A DNA stretch of 64,000 nucleotides from Candidatus Poribacteria bacterium (GTDB lineage: Bacteria; Poribacteria; WGA-4E; WGA-3G), in contig JAJDTJ010000129.1 of assembly GCA_022827225.1 (NCBI GenBank), positions 1 through 64,000 of the forward strand, in the 5' to 3' direction. The notes under the pieces were generated by a model. The model saw nothing but the letters and a program-made list of their open reading frames with translations, was not told the DNA's origin and did no database searches. Each line of letters starts with the position of its first letter. Position 1 is the stretch's first letter. Of the stretch, positions 1-8,237 are shown one piece after another. A program made the translations under genes and the position numbers.

Positions 1-1
1 G

Positions 2-112
2 CAAATAGCGGTCTCAAGATTTTTTGCCAAGTTCAATGAAAAAACAAACTCACAGAATATTAATGTCCGTTTTCAAGACGATACACCCCTGCCTTTTGAC
101 AAGGCAGCATAA
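2..112 (+). CDS. C-terminal end of an unidentified gene (partial)
   Basis: An open frame enters from the left edge and ends at TAA 110-112, giving the last 36 residues of a protein (ending PFDKAA). The tail is hydrophilic and has no motif I recognise. It lies 54 bases before the rhodanese gene and reads the same way, so the two could be co-transcribed. The call rests on an uninterrupted frame and plausible codon use. The family cannot be named from this fragment. Confidence 0.45.
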   Translation, partial: QIAVSRFFAKFNEKTNSQNINVRFQDDTPLPFDKAA

Positions 113-166
113 GTTTACAATATCGTCCAAACTTTAGTAAAGATAGTAAAAAGGAGTTAATAAATA

Positions 167-997
167 ATGGAAGCCTATAAAGGCTATGATAATCCGCAAC
201 TGGTTATCTCTGCGGACGAATTGAAGGGTACGCTCGACGAATTTTGTATCGTTGATACGCGACCGACTTATGAATATATTCGGGGGCATATTCCTGGGGC
301 GTTGCATTTGGACCTGTTCGGTCTAAGCCTCATTGATACCCGCAAAGAGACTTATGATGCCTTTATGTGGATGATGGCGTATCTGTTTCAACAGCGCGGG
401 CTTGACCCTGCGAAGCCGATTGTATGGTATGAAGATATATCTGGGACGCGGGCATCGCGCGGGTTTTGGTTTTGTGAGTACTTAGGTCACTCTGAAACCC
501 GTCTGTTGGATGGGGGTTTCAAGGCGTGGTTAGCAGCCGAGGGTCGAATCAGTACAGAGGGTTCGGAACCGCCGGAGGTACCCGCCTTTCCGATAAACCC
601 GCGGCACGACACGCATACGGATGCAGATGTGATCCGTGTCCTCTTAAACCGAGACGATTTTGTGCCTCTGGATACACGGACGGATGATGAACACTACGGT
701 CGCGTGGCGCGTGCAGAACGCGCCGGTGCTATTCCGGGGTCGGTTCACATTGAATGGCTCAATAATCTCGACGAAACGGGCGCTTTTAAACCCGCGGATG
801 AACTTCGAGAGATGTACGAAGCCGTCGGTATTACACCGGAAAAGCAGGTGATGTGCTACTGACAGGGCGGATACCGCTCTTCCCAAACCTATCTGGCGTT
901 GCGGCTGTTGGGATACCCGAAAGTGAGCAACTACATAGGTTCTTGGAAAGAGTGGGGTGACCGGCTGGATTTGCCGGTCGAAATTCCTGAAGCTTAG
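167..997 (+). CDS. Tandem-domain rhodanese-type sulfurtransferase with TGA at the catalytic cysteine (candidate selenoprotein)
   Basis: Thiosulfate/3-mercaptopyruvate sulfurtransferase family. Two rhodanese domains span residues about 10-130 (inactive-type) and 150-276 (catalytic). An AAGGAG ribosome site precedes the ATG at 167. The frame runs to TGA 860-862 and then stays open to TAG 995-997 with typical family sequence: QGGYRSS, then LRLLGYP and GSWKEWGDR. Family members have an active loop of the form C-x-x-G-x-R with the sulfur-carrying Cys first, and here that position is the TGA (MCY-TGA-QGGYR). Reading through gives 276 aa, the normal length for the family; stopping gives a 231-aa protein without its active site. 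The options are selenocysteine insertion, a TGC/TGT-to-TGA nonsense mutation, or a sequencing error. Hairpins can be drawn just after the TGA (865-870 with 874-879, or 874-877 with 901-904) but neither is a textbook bacterial SECIS. No sel genes lie in the window. Confidence 0.8.
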
Positions 998-1001
998 CGC
1001 G

Positions 1002-1724
1002 TTAGGGCACACGAAGTGTGCCTGCGACTTTGGCAACTTCGGTTGGGCATTCGTGTGGCAGATAGTGTCCGGCATGAGGGATCCATACCCACTGAATATT
1101 GGGGTTTGGCGGAATGCGTAATTTCTTTTCTGTTAGATCATTCCGCCCCATACCGCCAAAGACCTCCCAGATCGGGATACCTGCCTGTTGTAGGTAGATG
1201 TACGCATCGAAGTCCGTGACAGATTCCCAGAAATGGTTCCAGATTTCAGGTTGGAACCGGCTGCGCGTTGCGTTAGCCTTTTGCTGAATTTCCGCAATCG
1301 CTGCCTCTGACAACGCACCGTAAAACCGTCCAGGGTCAAAGGAGCTTCCGGCGGACGAAAGGCTCGTCCACCCCTCCAATAGCAGAAGTCCGATAATACG
1401 AGATGACCGCTGCGCAACCGCCATCGCCACCATGCCGCCAAGGCTATGTCCAACGATTACCGACTTTTGAAGGTTTAAATGGTTTACAAGATGCAAGACA
1501 TCTTCAGCCAGGTCTGTAAGTGTAAAGGGTTGCGTGGGTACTGTGCTCTGCCCGTGTCCACGGAAATCGAGGGCGATGAAACGTTGGTTGTACGGTAATC
1601 TGTTGGTCACCGGCATCCAGTCTGATGCCTCACATCCGGTGCCGTGTAAGAAGATTAGCGGCGGCAGTTGATTCCCCGAATCGTGGTAAGCCATCTGTCC
1701 CCAAGACATTTCGATTGTTCTCAT
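1002..1724 (-). CDS. Alpha/beta hydrolase
   Basis: Predicted serine hydrolase of the alpha/beta fold, 240 aa. Visible motifs are the oxyanion-hole HGTG near residues 27-30, RGHG near 55-58, the nucleophile elbow GHSLGG with Ser about residue 94, and a late catalytic His in PHAGHYLPHE. The frame also opens at 1757, which would overlap the upstream amidohydrolase by 19 bases. I prefer the ATG at 1724 because the family-like sequence begins just after it. It follows the amidohydrolase on the same strand and probably shares its transcript, which suggests both act on one small-molecule substrate. The substrate is unknown. Confidence 0.85.
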   Translation of the reverse strand: MRTIEMSWGQMAYHDSGNQLPPLIFLHGTGCEASDWMPVTNRLPYNQRFIALDFRGHGQSTVPTQPFTLTDLAEDVLHLVNHLNLQKSVIVGHSLGGMVAMAVAQRSSRIIGLLLLEGWTSLSSAGSSFDPGRFYGALSEAAIAEIQQKANATRSRFQPEIWNHFWESVTDFDAYIYLQQAGIPIWEVFGGMGRNDLTEKKLRIPPNPNIQWVWIPHAGHYLPHECPTEVAKVAGTLRVP

Positions 1725-1738
1725 AGCTAAAGACGATT

Positions 1739-2584
1739 TTAGGACGACAAATTCCATATTCTTGCAGCGGTGCCTCCGAGAATCTGATCCTTATCGTCCG
1801 CTGCCAGGAACGGGAGTCCTTCCTGAATGAGCTGGAGTTCCTGTTCCAAAGTGGGCCAGTTGTGTTTTAGTCTATGGTGTCCGGGGTAACCTGTCCCCCA
1901 CACCGTCCGTTCTGCACCGAACACCGAAAGCAGTTTTTGTATGAACGGATGCACATCTGTATAGGGGAAATCTTCGTGCGAACGTCCAGCGACATCCGAT
2001 AGTTTGAAGTATATATTATCGTATCGTGCGAGTTCCACAATCGGCTGAAACGCCTCCGCGTCAGCATCTATCTGTGGATACCCCATGTGATCAAGGATAA
2101 GTGTTAGATGTGGGTATCGTTCAGCAATGACAGCGACCTGATCAGCAAACTCAGCGCGAAGGTGAAATTGAGTGATTGCCTCCAGTGCCGCAATCTCCTC
2201 CCACATTGGCCCGTTCTGGTCAGTTAGCAATATCTTTTCATCGGGATAATACATCGGGTGGAAGCGGAAACCGACGAGACCTCGCTCTTTTATCCAATAG
2301 CGGACCTGTGTTGCATTGTTCGGGTCTTGTGGATCGATTAAGCCGTGTCCGAGGCACCGATTCGGGAAACGTGCGACAGAATCTGCGATGTAGCCGTTAT
2401 CCCATGTGGACCAACTCGTCTGTACCAACACCGTCCAGTCTACACCGTGCGCGTCCATCTCCGCCAAGAGTTCATCGGCGGTACCGGGTTCATCTGGATA
2501 GGCGTTCCAAGTCGGTGCTGTGGGGCCGATAGGGTATTTTGGAGGATTGATTTCCCAGACATGTACATGTGTATCTACAATCAT
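1739..2584 (-). CDS. TIM-barrel amidohydrolase, COG3618-like
   Basis: Metal-dependent hydrolase of the amidohydrolase 2 type (281 aa, usual length). It starts with the beta-strand-1 motif DTHVHVWE and contains LILDHMGYP mid-protein and WGTGYPG near the end. AGGAG sits 6-7 bases before the ATG, which fixes the start. Relatives act on lactones and dicarboxylate-type carbon compounds; the substrate here cannot be told. The late motif reads WGTGYP where many relatives have an Asp (GTDYP or GSDYP); this may mark a subgroup rather than loss of activity. The gene is followed by the alpha/beta hydrolase and preceded by moeA with a 22-base gap. Confidence 0.85.
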   Translation of the reverse strand: MIVDTHVHVWEINPPKYPIGPTAPTWNAYPDEPGTADELLAEMDAHGVDWTVLVQTSWSTWDNGYIADSVARFPNRCLGHGLIDPQDPNNATQVRYWIKERGLVGFRFHPMYYPDEKILLTDQNGPMWEEIAALEAITQFHLRAEFADQVAVIAERYPHLTLILDHMGYPQIDADAEAFQPIVELARYDNIYFKLSDVAGRSHEDFPYTDVHPFIQKLLSVFGAERTVWGTGYPGHHRLKHNWPTLEQELQLIQEGLPFLAADDKDQILGGTAARIWNLSS

Positions 2585-2606
2585 GGCAGACTCCTTAAAT
2601 TTCTAT

Positions 2607-3809
2607 CTAAAACAGAAACTGCGCCTCCACCGTCTCGCCTGCTTCTAAAGTTGTAGCGGTTGGAATTGTGATTAGACCGTTTGCCAATACAAGGGAGTGC
2701 AGGATACCTGACCCCTGGGGTCCGGTTGTTTGTGCTGTGATTTCTCCGTCAGACACTTTGAGGATTGCGCGCATATAATTAACGCGTCCATCTCTATTCG
2801 TGATGGTTTCAGTTAGTGTTGCTTTGAAGGTGGGACGTAATAGTTCTGTGTGTCCAGCCATTTTGAGAAGTGCGGGTCGGACGAAGAGTTCAAATACGAC
2901 CAACGAAGAGACAGGGTTACCGGGCAATCCAAAAATAGGTTTTCCGTCTGCGATACCGTAAGCTTGGGGTTTTCCGGGTTTCATAGCGACGCGCCAGAAG
3001 TTAATTTCCGCTAATTTTGCCAAGACGGTCTTTACGACATCGTGTTCGCCGACAGAAACACCGCCGCTTGTGATGAGTGCGTCTGCCGCTGCGAGTGCGG
3101 CTCGGAAGATTCGCTCCGTCTCCACTTCGTCATCAGGTGCGATTCCCATATCTATTGGCACACCGCCTGCTTCTTCGACTTGTGCATAAAGTCCATAACG
3201 GTTGCTGTCCCGTATTTTTCCGGGAGTAAGCGGTTCACCGAGCGGTGTGAGTTCATCACCTGTCGAAACGATTGCAACGGTAGGTGGACGGTGTACGGAA
3301 ATATCTGCACAGTTGAGAGAAGCGAGCATTGAGATTTCTGGTGGTCGCAGGTGTTTACCGATTTCCATCACCTGCTGACCTTCCGCAACACTCTCACCGG
3401 TGAAGCGGACATTATCAGTTTCGTCAACACTTTCAAATATCTTGACTGTATTTCCGTTTTGCTGCGTAACCTCTTGCATCACGACGGCATCTGCCCCTTC
3501 AGGCATCATTGCGCCGGTCATGATTCGCGCTGCTTGCCCCGCTGCGACTTGTTTTGTCGGGGCATAGCCGGCTGCGATCGTCTCTATCACTGAAAGCACA
3601 GCCGGATTCGTCTCGGAAACGTTTTGGACATCGGCTGCGCGAACGGCGTACCCGTCCATCGCCGAATTGTCAAACGGGGGGATGTTTTCTGTAGCAGGCA
3701 GTGATTCTGCAAGGACATAGCCCGTGCACTCAAGAATTCCCCGTTTTTCTGAGGGTAAGATTGGAATGGTATCCAACATCCGTTGGCGGGCTTCTTCAAC
3801 ACTTAGCAT
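2607..3809 (-). CDS. moeA: Molybdopterin molybdotransferase MoeA
   Basis: Inserts molybdate into adenylylated molybdopterin in the last step of molybdenum cofactor synthesis. It is 400 aa, normal for MoeA. Signature stretches in order are DNSAMDGYAVR (about residue 47), MTGAMMPEGADAVV (about 97), VSTGDELTPLGEP (about 180), GGVSVGEHD and GLPGNPVSSL, then the C-terminal domain IV. The AAAGGAG ribosome site ahead of ATG 3809 supports the start. No other molybdenum cofactor gene is next to it; the neighbouring hydrolases are not known partners. It shows that the organism uses molybdenum or tungsten enzymes. Confidence 0.95.
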   Translation of the reverse strand: MLSVEEARQRMLDTIPILPSEKRGILECTGYVLAESLPATENIPPFDNSAMDGYAVRAADVQNVSETNPAVLSVIETIAAGYAPTKQVAAGQAARIMTGAMMPEGADAVVMQEVTQQNGNTVKIFESVDETDNVRFTGESVAEGQQVMEIGKHLRPPEISMLASLNCADISVHRPPTVAIVSTGDELTPLGEPLTPGKIRDSNRYGLYAQVEEAGGVPIDMGIAPDDEVETERIFRAALAAADALITSGGVSVGEHDVVKTVLAKLAEINFWRVAMKPGKPQAYGIADGKPIFGLPGNPVSSLVVFELFVRPALLKMAGHTELLRPTFKATLTETITNRDGRVNYMRAILKVSDGEITAQTTGPQGSGILHSLVLANGLITIPTATTLEAGETVEAQFLF

Positions 3810-4273
3810 CTAATTGTTTCTCCTTTGGATATTCTCATATCCAATATCATAAAGCATCACGATGATAAGTGCAAGGGCATTAATTTTTATCCCACAATTG
3901 CTGCAGTGCGGAACTCCTAAAATTCGGATCTGATGTGAGATATTTATCGGATCGGTCTTCGGAAAATAGCGGCGAATTACAAAAAGTTTTATTATGGTAT
4001 TTATCTGTTTTTATTTTGATTAAAAAAATATGCCCTAACCTAACTGACGCTTAAATCTTGATGATTATTGACTTTATATCAATTTAAAATTTGACCAAAA
4101 ATGAGATTTGTGGTACTATATATTCCGAACTCTTATAAAAATACAAAGTTTGTGAACACCCCATAACGGGTATTTTTCCAGCGTGAGTTGCCACGCTTAT
4201 ACTGCCAGAGGAAACCAAATGAGGTTTAACAAATAAATTAGGTGATTCAGACATTGCGACGTGCGATAATGCC

Positions 4274-4317
4274 CTTCGCATTTGGGGTTTTTGCAAACGC
4301 TAAAATCCAATGCGAAG
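4274..4317. repeat. Inverted repeat with 9-bp stem
   Basis: CTTCGCATT at 4274-4282 pairs perfectly with AATGCGAAG at 4309-4317 across a 26-base loop. It lies just before the iteron-like repeats. No run of T follows, so it is more likely a protein-binding or structural site than a terminator. Confidence 0.5.
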
Positions 4318-4342
4318 AAAGTGTTTCTTCAAGTACACCGCA

Positions 4343-4419
4343 GAATCGCACTATTACGAACCGATCTGATACGAACCGATCTGACGTGCGATGAATCGCA
4401 CGACTACGAACTGATCTGC
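4343..4419. repeat. Iteron-like direct repeats
   Basis: TACGAACCGATCTGA occurs at 4355-4369 and again immediately at 4370-4384. A variant, TACGAACTGATCTGC, lies at 4405-4419. Copies one and three are each preceded by GAATCGCAC, giving 27-base units at 4343-4369 and 4393-4419. A palindrome, GTGCGAT-GA-ATCGCAC, spans 4386-4401 between them. Direct repeats of this size upstream of a replication-type gene look like iterons, but could also be regulator sites. Confidence 0.6.
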
Positions 4420-4523
4420 TTGTTAATCACACGTCTTAGAATTACCCGATTAAATTCTTGATTTTCATACGGTTTCGTATGCTACGAAGATGGCAACTTA
4501 GGTTACTATAAGGGAATGTATCA

Positions 4524-7484
4524 ATGACAACCGATGTCTTGCAAGATATTATTTCACACTGCCACCAACGGCGCGAGAATCCACTTAAGCAGCGGAAGAC
4601 GATCTCAGTACATCGATTTTGCAAAGGGCTGCCTTACCATTTCACAGCCTATTGCGCGCACAGATACCCTGTGGTGCTTCAAGACTTGGAGGCGGCGGGC
4701 ATTTCTTTTATGCCGATAGGGCAAGCCCCTGGAGCTGACCGTCCGCCGCGTCATTTTGGCGGAGAACGGTTCTTGAAACGTCAACAAGCGACAGACTGGG
4801 AGGTCCTCCGGTGGCGCAAATCGTGGGGAATCCAAGTGTATACCGGTACGCCCTCGGCGCGCGATGGGGCGCCATGGCACGACATCGACTTTAAATATGA
4901 AGCCATCTGCGCCGCACCTGATGCTATTCTTGCTTGTGTTCAAGCGCTTGTTAATGCCGTTGCGAACCCGTTGTTGACGATGTTAAAGTCTGGTGGGCTC
5001 CGCTTTTCTTGTAGGATACCGGGGTACCTGCACTCTAACACGAATCAGGCACGGTTGTATGTTTATAACCAGACCTCGACAACAGAGGACATAAACCCAG
5101 AGGAGGCGTATCTTGAAATTTTGGGTGAGAAGGGATACAATTGCTGGGATTCGCGCTATGAGATCCTGCTTGGAAATCTGTTAGACCCGCCTGTGATTCC
5201 TAAAGAGATTTTCTTTTCGGCTATTGATGCGCTTCGCGCCGCGCTTCACGACGCTGTTCCGCAAAGCATACAACACGAGGGGAGCATTCCCGATGCACCG
5301 TATTCTCTGGGATCGGACAAACTTGATCTCGCCAAAGAGGCGTTTTTTAGGCGCGGGTTTTCTTATGTCAGACAAGCAGATGGATTTCATTATTGGAACC
5401 GGCAAGATGGTGAGATTGACAACACAGAGGTAGCATTGTGGGAGGATGAAAATGGTGTGTGGTTACGTGCGTCTACATCCGCTACATCCGATACCGGGCT
5501 ACCTATGGAGTCAACGCTTATAACAGACGTTTGGAAGGATACTGGTATCTTGCCGCCGATGCCTGCGGCAGGGCTGCCTATAGACGATAAGGTGATCGCC
5601 ATTCGGGAAGGGGAACTGAGTCCACTATCAATAAAACGCCCTTCTCCTGTGTTACACAAGTCCAAACCTACCGAAAAGACTGATGAAACAGACGAAGAAA
5701 TTAGTGTTCAGGTGCGACGTGCTTTCGATAGGAATGTGCGTGTCCTTGGATTTACTGACGAGATAGACGCAGAGAAGGCCCCTGAAGTAGCATCCGTTTT
5801 GCGCAAGCGTAAGGGAATCTGTTTAAAGGTACCGAGTGTGGATCTTTCGGCAGTAGCATCGCGATTTCTTCAAAGTCGAGATGTCAGCTCGGTGGCACAG
5901 TGGCGGGATCAGATGCATCTCTGGGATCAGGTGAAAGATATCCCGAGTACTCGACTGTTTTCGGACCCACAATACGCAAAAATAGTGGAACAACTTCTCG
6001 AAACGCGCGAGGGCACACAACCGCTCTGTATTACCAATACCCGCGAAGAGGAGCAACTGTTTCTTAGATGCGAACTCTCCAGAACTACACTGGAGGCGTG
6101 GGTTGCCAATTGGCAAGGCGATGCGTTAGGCAACTTTGCGCTGGCTCTACTGAATGCAATAGACATCAGAGATAAATCCCATGGAAGCTTTGTCAAACGG
6201 GTCCGAACAGTGGTCCAGACGTTTGAATGGCTGGAAGGAGAGATCATCCAACAGATGTGCCACGTCGATGCGGCGGCTGTTGAAAACATTCAGGCGTTCC
6301 CCGAGATTTATGCGGATCCAAGTTGGACGTTTTGGCATCAACTCCAACGTTTCTTTGCGCATTACACAAGGGATGCTGATGCGCCGATGCGATGGGAGGA
6401 CGAAGCCCTACAGTTCCGGGTGCCGCCCGTGCTGCATCCGAGCGTCCAATACCTTTTCGTCAATATACCGGTTTTCAACGCTGACCATTTACGACGGGCA
6501 TTCTTGGATGTAGAGACCGAGGTCCTTCGCACGGAACCGATGGTGTGGGTTCCTGGGAACCGCGTTTTTCAGATTCGCACCGGTATTTATCCACGGGAGA
6601 CGATTTTAGACATCAACAGCACTTGGGACAGTATCGGGGTGTCTGAAATGGGGCAACGCATTTTTTTGAGGATCCAAGCTGAAGTTGAAAGGGACCCAGA
6701 TGTTAAGCATGGGATTATAACCCATGTTCACGCCATTGAACAGCTGAAGGATATCGCGAAGAATGAGAACGTCTGTTTCTTGACGAGTTTTAGAGTGGTG
6801 GAAGGATTGGAAGCCGCTTTTCAAGAGGCACAAGTCATCTGGATAGTTGGCCTGCCGGAAATGGGAGCCCGCGCCATTTTGAACCGCACGCAGATCCTGT
6901 TTGGAAACGACGAGGAACCGCTTGCCTATGAAATGGAACCTGAGCTCTACCGTTACAAAGACGAACGCGTCCAGAGCGTTTATGAAAAAGAGGTTGTCCG
7001 TATATTCAGAGAGATTATAGAGTTGGCTCAGTTGAACCGTTTGGCAAACAAGAAGGTTATGTTGGTTACGAGTTTGCAAGTTCCTGAGATCACCGATAGA
7101 CCTGAAACACTCCTCTTTGACTTGGAAGACTTCGATGTCGCTGGCGGGTTAGATGCGCTCGCTGAGGTGATAGTGACACGCGAACGATTTGAGGCGGAAC
7201 GCGGCGAATTGACAGTTGAATCCAACAGAAAAGAGGTAGAGCGGGTTCTCGGATGCTCCCAAAGGCAAGCGAACCGGTTTTTGCAAAGACTGAGAGGTCG
7301 GGCGCGTATCACTTTCCGCGAGCAAATCCTTGTCCTTCTCGCTGATGGTGAGAAAAAAACACCCGAATTCGCATCAGCGATTCAAGGACATCCAAAAGCC
7401 ATAAATACAGAACTCACGCGCCTCGTGGAGCGCGGTGAAATCGTAAAAGTGCGACGCGGTGTTTATAGGCTGCCAGAACCTTAG
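4524..7484 (+). CDS. Large primase/helicase-like protein with C-terminal winged helix (unassigned)
   Basis: 986 aa, not confidently recognised. The N-terminal third has features reminiscent of primase-polymerase (AEP) folds: HDIDF with Asp120 and Asp122, followed about 34 residues later by a Ser-Gly-Gly turn (156-158). The AEP motif usually has His two residues after that turn; here it is Arg. The middle (about 560-860) contains stretches such as FLTSFRVVEGLEAAFQEA and ILFGNDEEPLAYE that recall the second RecA-like domain of SF2 helicases, but no Walker A motif is visible. The last ~120 residues carry helix-turn-helix stretches (VERVLGCSQRQANRFLQRL) and a winged-helix-like end (LTRLVERGEIVKVRRGVYRL). 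The gene stands alone behind iteron-like repeats, so a replication initiator or remnant of an integrated replicon is plausible. Function is inference. Confidence 0.7.
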   Translation: MTTDVLQDIISHCHQRRENPLKQRKTISVHRFCKGLPYHFTAYCAHRYPVVLQDLEAAGISFMPIGQAPGADRPPRHFGGERFLKRQQATDWEVLRWRKSWGIQVYTGTPSARDGAPWHDIDFKYEAICAAPDAILACVQALVNAVANPLLTMLKSGGLRFSCRIPGYLHSNTNQARLYVYNQTSTTEDINPEEAYLEILGEKGYNCWDSRYEILLGNLLDPPVIPKEIFFSAIDALRAALHDAVPQSIQHEGSIPDAPYSLGSDKLDLAKEAFFRRGFSYVRQADGFHYWNRQDGEIDNTEVALWEDENGVWLRASTSATSDTGLPMESTLITDVWKDTGILPPMPAAGLPIDDKVIAIREGELSPLSIKRPSPVLHKSKPTEKTDETDEEISVQVRRAFDRNVRVLGFTDEIDAEKAPEVASVLRKRKGICLKVPSVDLSAVASRFLQSRDVSSVAQWRDQMHLWDQVKDIPSTRLFSDPQYAKIVEQLLETREGTQPLCITNTREEEQLFLRCELSRTTLEAWVANWQGDALGNFALALLNAIDIRDKSHGSFVKRVRTVVQTFEWLEGEIIQQMCHVDAAAVENIQAFPEIYADPSWTFWHQLQRFFAHYTRDADAPMRWEDEALQFRVPPVLHPSVQYLFVNIPVFNADHLRRAFLDVETEVLRTEPMVWVPGNRVFQIRTGIYPRETILDINSTWDSIGVSEMGQRIFLRIQAEVERDPDVKHGIITHVHAIEQLKDIAKNENVCFLTSFRVVEGLEAAFQEAQVIWIVGLPEMGARAILNRTQILFGNDEEPLAYEMEPELYRYKDERVQSVYEKEVVRIFREIIELAQLNRLANKKVMLVTSLQVPEITDRPETLLFDLEDFDVAGGLDALAEVIVTRERFEAERGELTVESNRKEVERVLGCSQRQANRFLQRLRGRARITFREQILVLLADGEKKTPEFASAIQGHPKAINTELTRLVERGEIVKVRRGVYRLPEP

Positions 7485-7505
7485 AACGGAAACATTCAGT
7501 ATTAT

Positions 7506-7534
7506 TTGACATTGCCACAATCGTGTGCTATAAT
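7506..7534 (+). promoter_or_regulatory. Consensus sigma-70-type promoter
   Basis: TTGACA at 7506-7511 and TATAAT at 7529-7534 are both perfect consensus with an ideal 17-base spacer. Transcription would start near 7541, inside the palindrome that follows. It drives the 119-aa membrane protein gene and perhaps the metal cluster. Confidence 0.85.
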
Positions 7535-7560
7535 TTATGCCAAGTTCATTGGCATAAATT
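7532..7560. promoter_or_regulatory. Palindromic operator over the promoter start site (candidate metalloregulator box)
   Basis: AATTTATGCCAA (7532-7543) and TTGGCATAAATT (7549-7560) form a perfect 12-bp inverted repeat around the 5-base centre GTTCA. It overlaps the end of the -10 box and the expected start site, the classic place for a repressor. The cluster behind it looks like a zinc-uptake set, so a Zur/Fur-family box is the leading guess. Because eight T follow, it could instead act as a terminator for the upstream gene, or as both. Confidence 0.65.
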
Positions 7561-7590
7561 TTTTTTAATCATAACCATAGGTTCTGGTGT

Positions 7591-7950
7591 ATGAGAAATG
7601 GCGCGATCTTTCCCAACAAGTTGTTATTTGGGCATAGTTTGAAAATCTGTGTTATAACAGGTTTATGTTGCTATGTCGTGATGTTGGGTATTATCGGACT
7701 GGCACACGATCATAGCGAACATTGCTATTCGGGGGATACCTGCCATTCGGAGGATACCTGCGCAGCCTGTTTCTTTCACAGCCAGCACGTCAGTGTCGAA
7801 ATTGAATTCTCCGCTCTTATATATCTTTTCTTTTTCAGTACCACACTCCCATTTTATGAAGCCGTTTTTCTTCCTTTAAGACTTATCACGAACACGCGAA
7901 GTCGTGCCCCTCCTCTATTCTTCACTGCACTCGCAAATTATGCCTTTTAA
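7591..7950 (+). CDS. Small Cys/His-rich membrane protein
   Basis: 119 aa with one N-terminal membrane segment (about 17-37), then a metal-ligand-rich stretch, HDHSEHC followed by C-x4-C, C-x5-C and C-x2-C type spacings, then a second hydrophobic segment (about 72-95). It resembles DUF2946-type small proteins found beside metal-uptake receptors, although I cannot confirm the family. It is the first gene after the consensus promoter and palindrome, so it is probably the most directly regulated member of the metal cluster. A role in sensing or handling Zn or Cu at the membrane is inference. The ribosome site is weak. Confidence 0.65.
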   Translation: MRNGAIFPNKLLFGHSLKICVITGLCCYVVMLGIIGLAHDHSEHCYSGDTCHSEDTCAACFFHSQHVSVEIEFSALIYLFFFSTTLPFYEAVFLPLRLITNTRSRAPPLFFTALANYAF

Positions 7951-7982
7951 AGGCAGATTTTGTTTTTCCTTCATACTCCTAT

Positions 7983-8029
7983 TGTACAAAGACCGCGGGG
8001 TTCTCTATACGCGCCCCGCGCTTTGTACA
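7983..8029 (+). terminator. Strong hairpin, likely terminator or transcript-end structure
   Basis: TGTACAAAG plus CGCGGGG (7983-8000, with a 2-base bulge) pairs with CCCCGCG plus CTTTGTACA (8014-8029), giving 16 base pairs around a 13-base loop. It lies 33 bases after the 119-aa gene. No T run follows, so it may end transcription poorly or protect a 3' end. Confidence 0.6.
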
Positions 8030-8237
8030 TCTCTACTTTGCCATATACTATAGTATTTTTGTAGTAGATGCCACCTGATTGTGTGTACCTGAGGTACTCG
8101 CGGCATGTCAGCGCGCGTTCCATATTTTTCGCGCGGCATGTTCGCTGTTAAGTGTAATTCCGTTTTAGAAGCAATAGGCACATACTGTGCACCATTAGAT
8201 TATAGAATGTTAAAAATTTAAAAATTGGAGAATACAA

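Larger units (their letters stand above)
3810..4523. other. 714-base AT-rich gap with structured repeats
   Basis: This non-coding stretch separates divergent moeA and the large primase-like gene. Its first part is AT-rich without clear coding potential; a 70-codon frame on the minus strand (4084-4296) has no ribosome site and no recognisable sequence. The second part holds a long hairpin, a short palindrome and iteron-like direct repeats (listed separately). The layout resembles a replication-origin or regulator-binding region in front of a replication protein. Confidence 0.5.

Noticed and set aside
644..1075. 143-codon minus-strand frame across the end of the rhodanese gene
   Set aside because: It is the antisense of conserved rhodanese coding, with no ribosome site and no recognisable domain.
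4084..4296. 70-codon minus-strand frame in the AT-rich gap
   Set aside because: No Shine-Dalgarno, no family-like sequence, and it overlaps the repeat region.
8045..8056. ATACTATAGTAT palindrome before the His-rich lipoprotein gene
   Set aside because: Perfect but short and AT-only in its core; such palindromes arise easily by chance, so I do not call it an operator.
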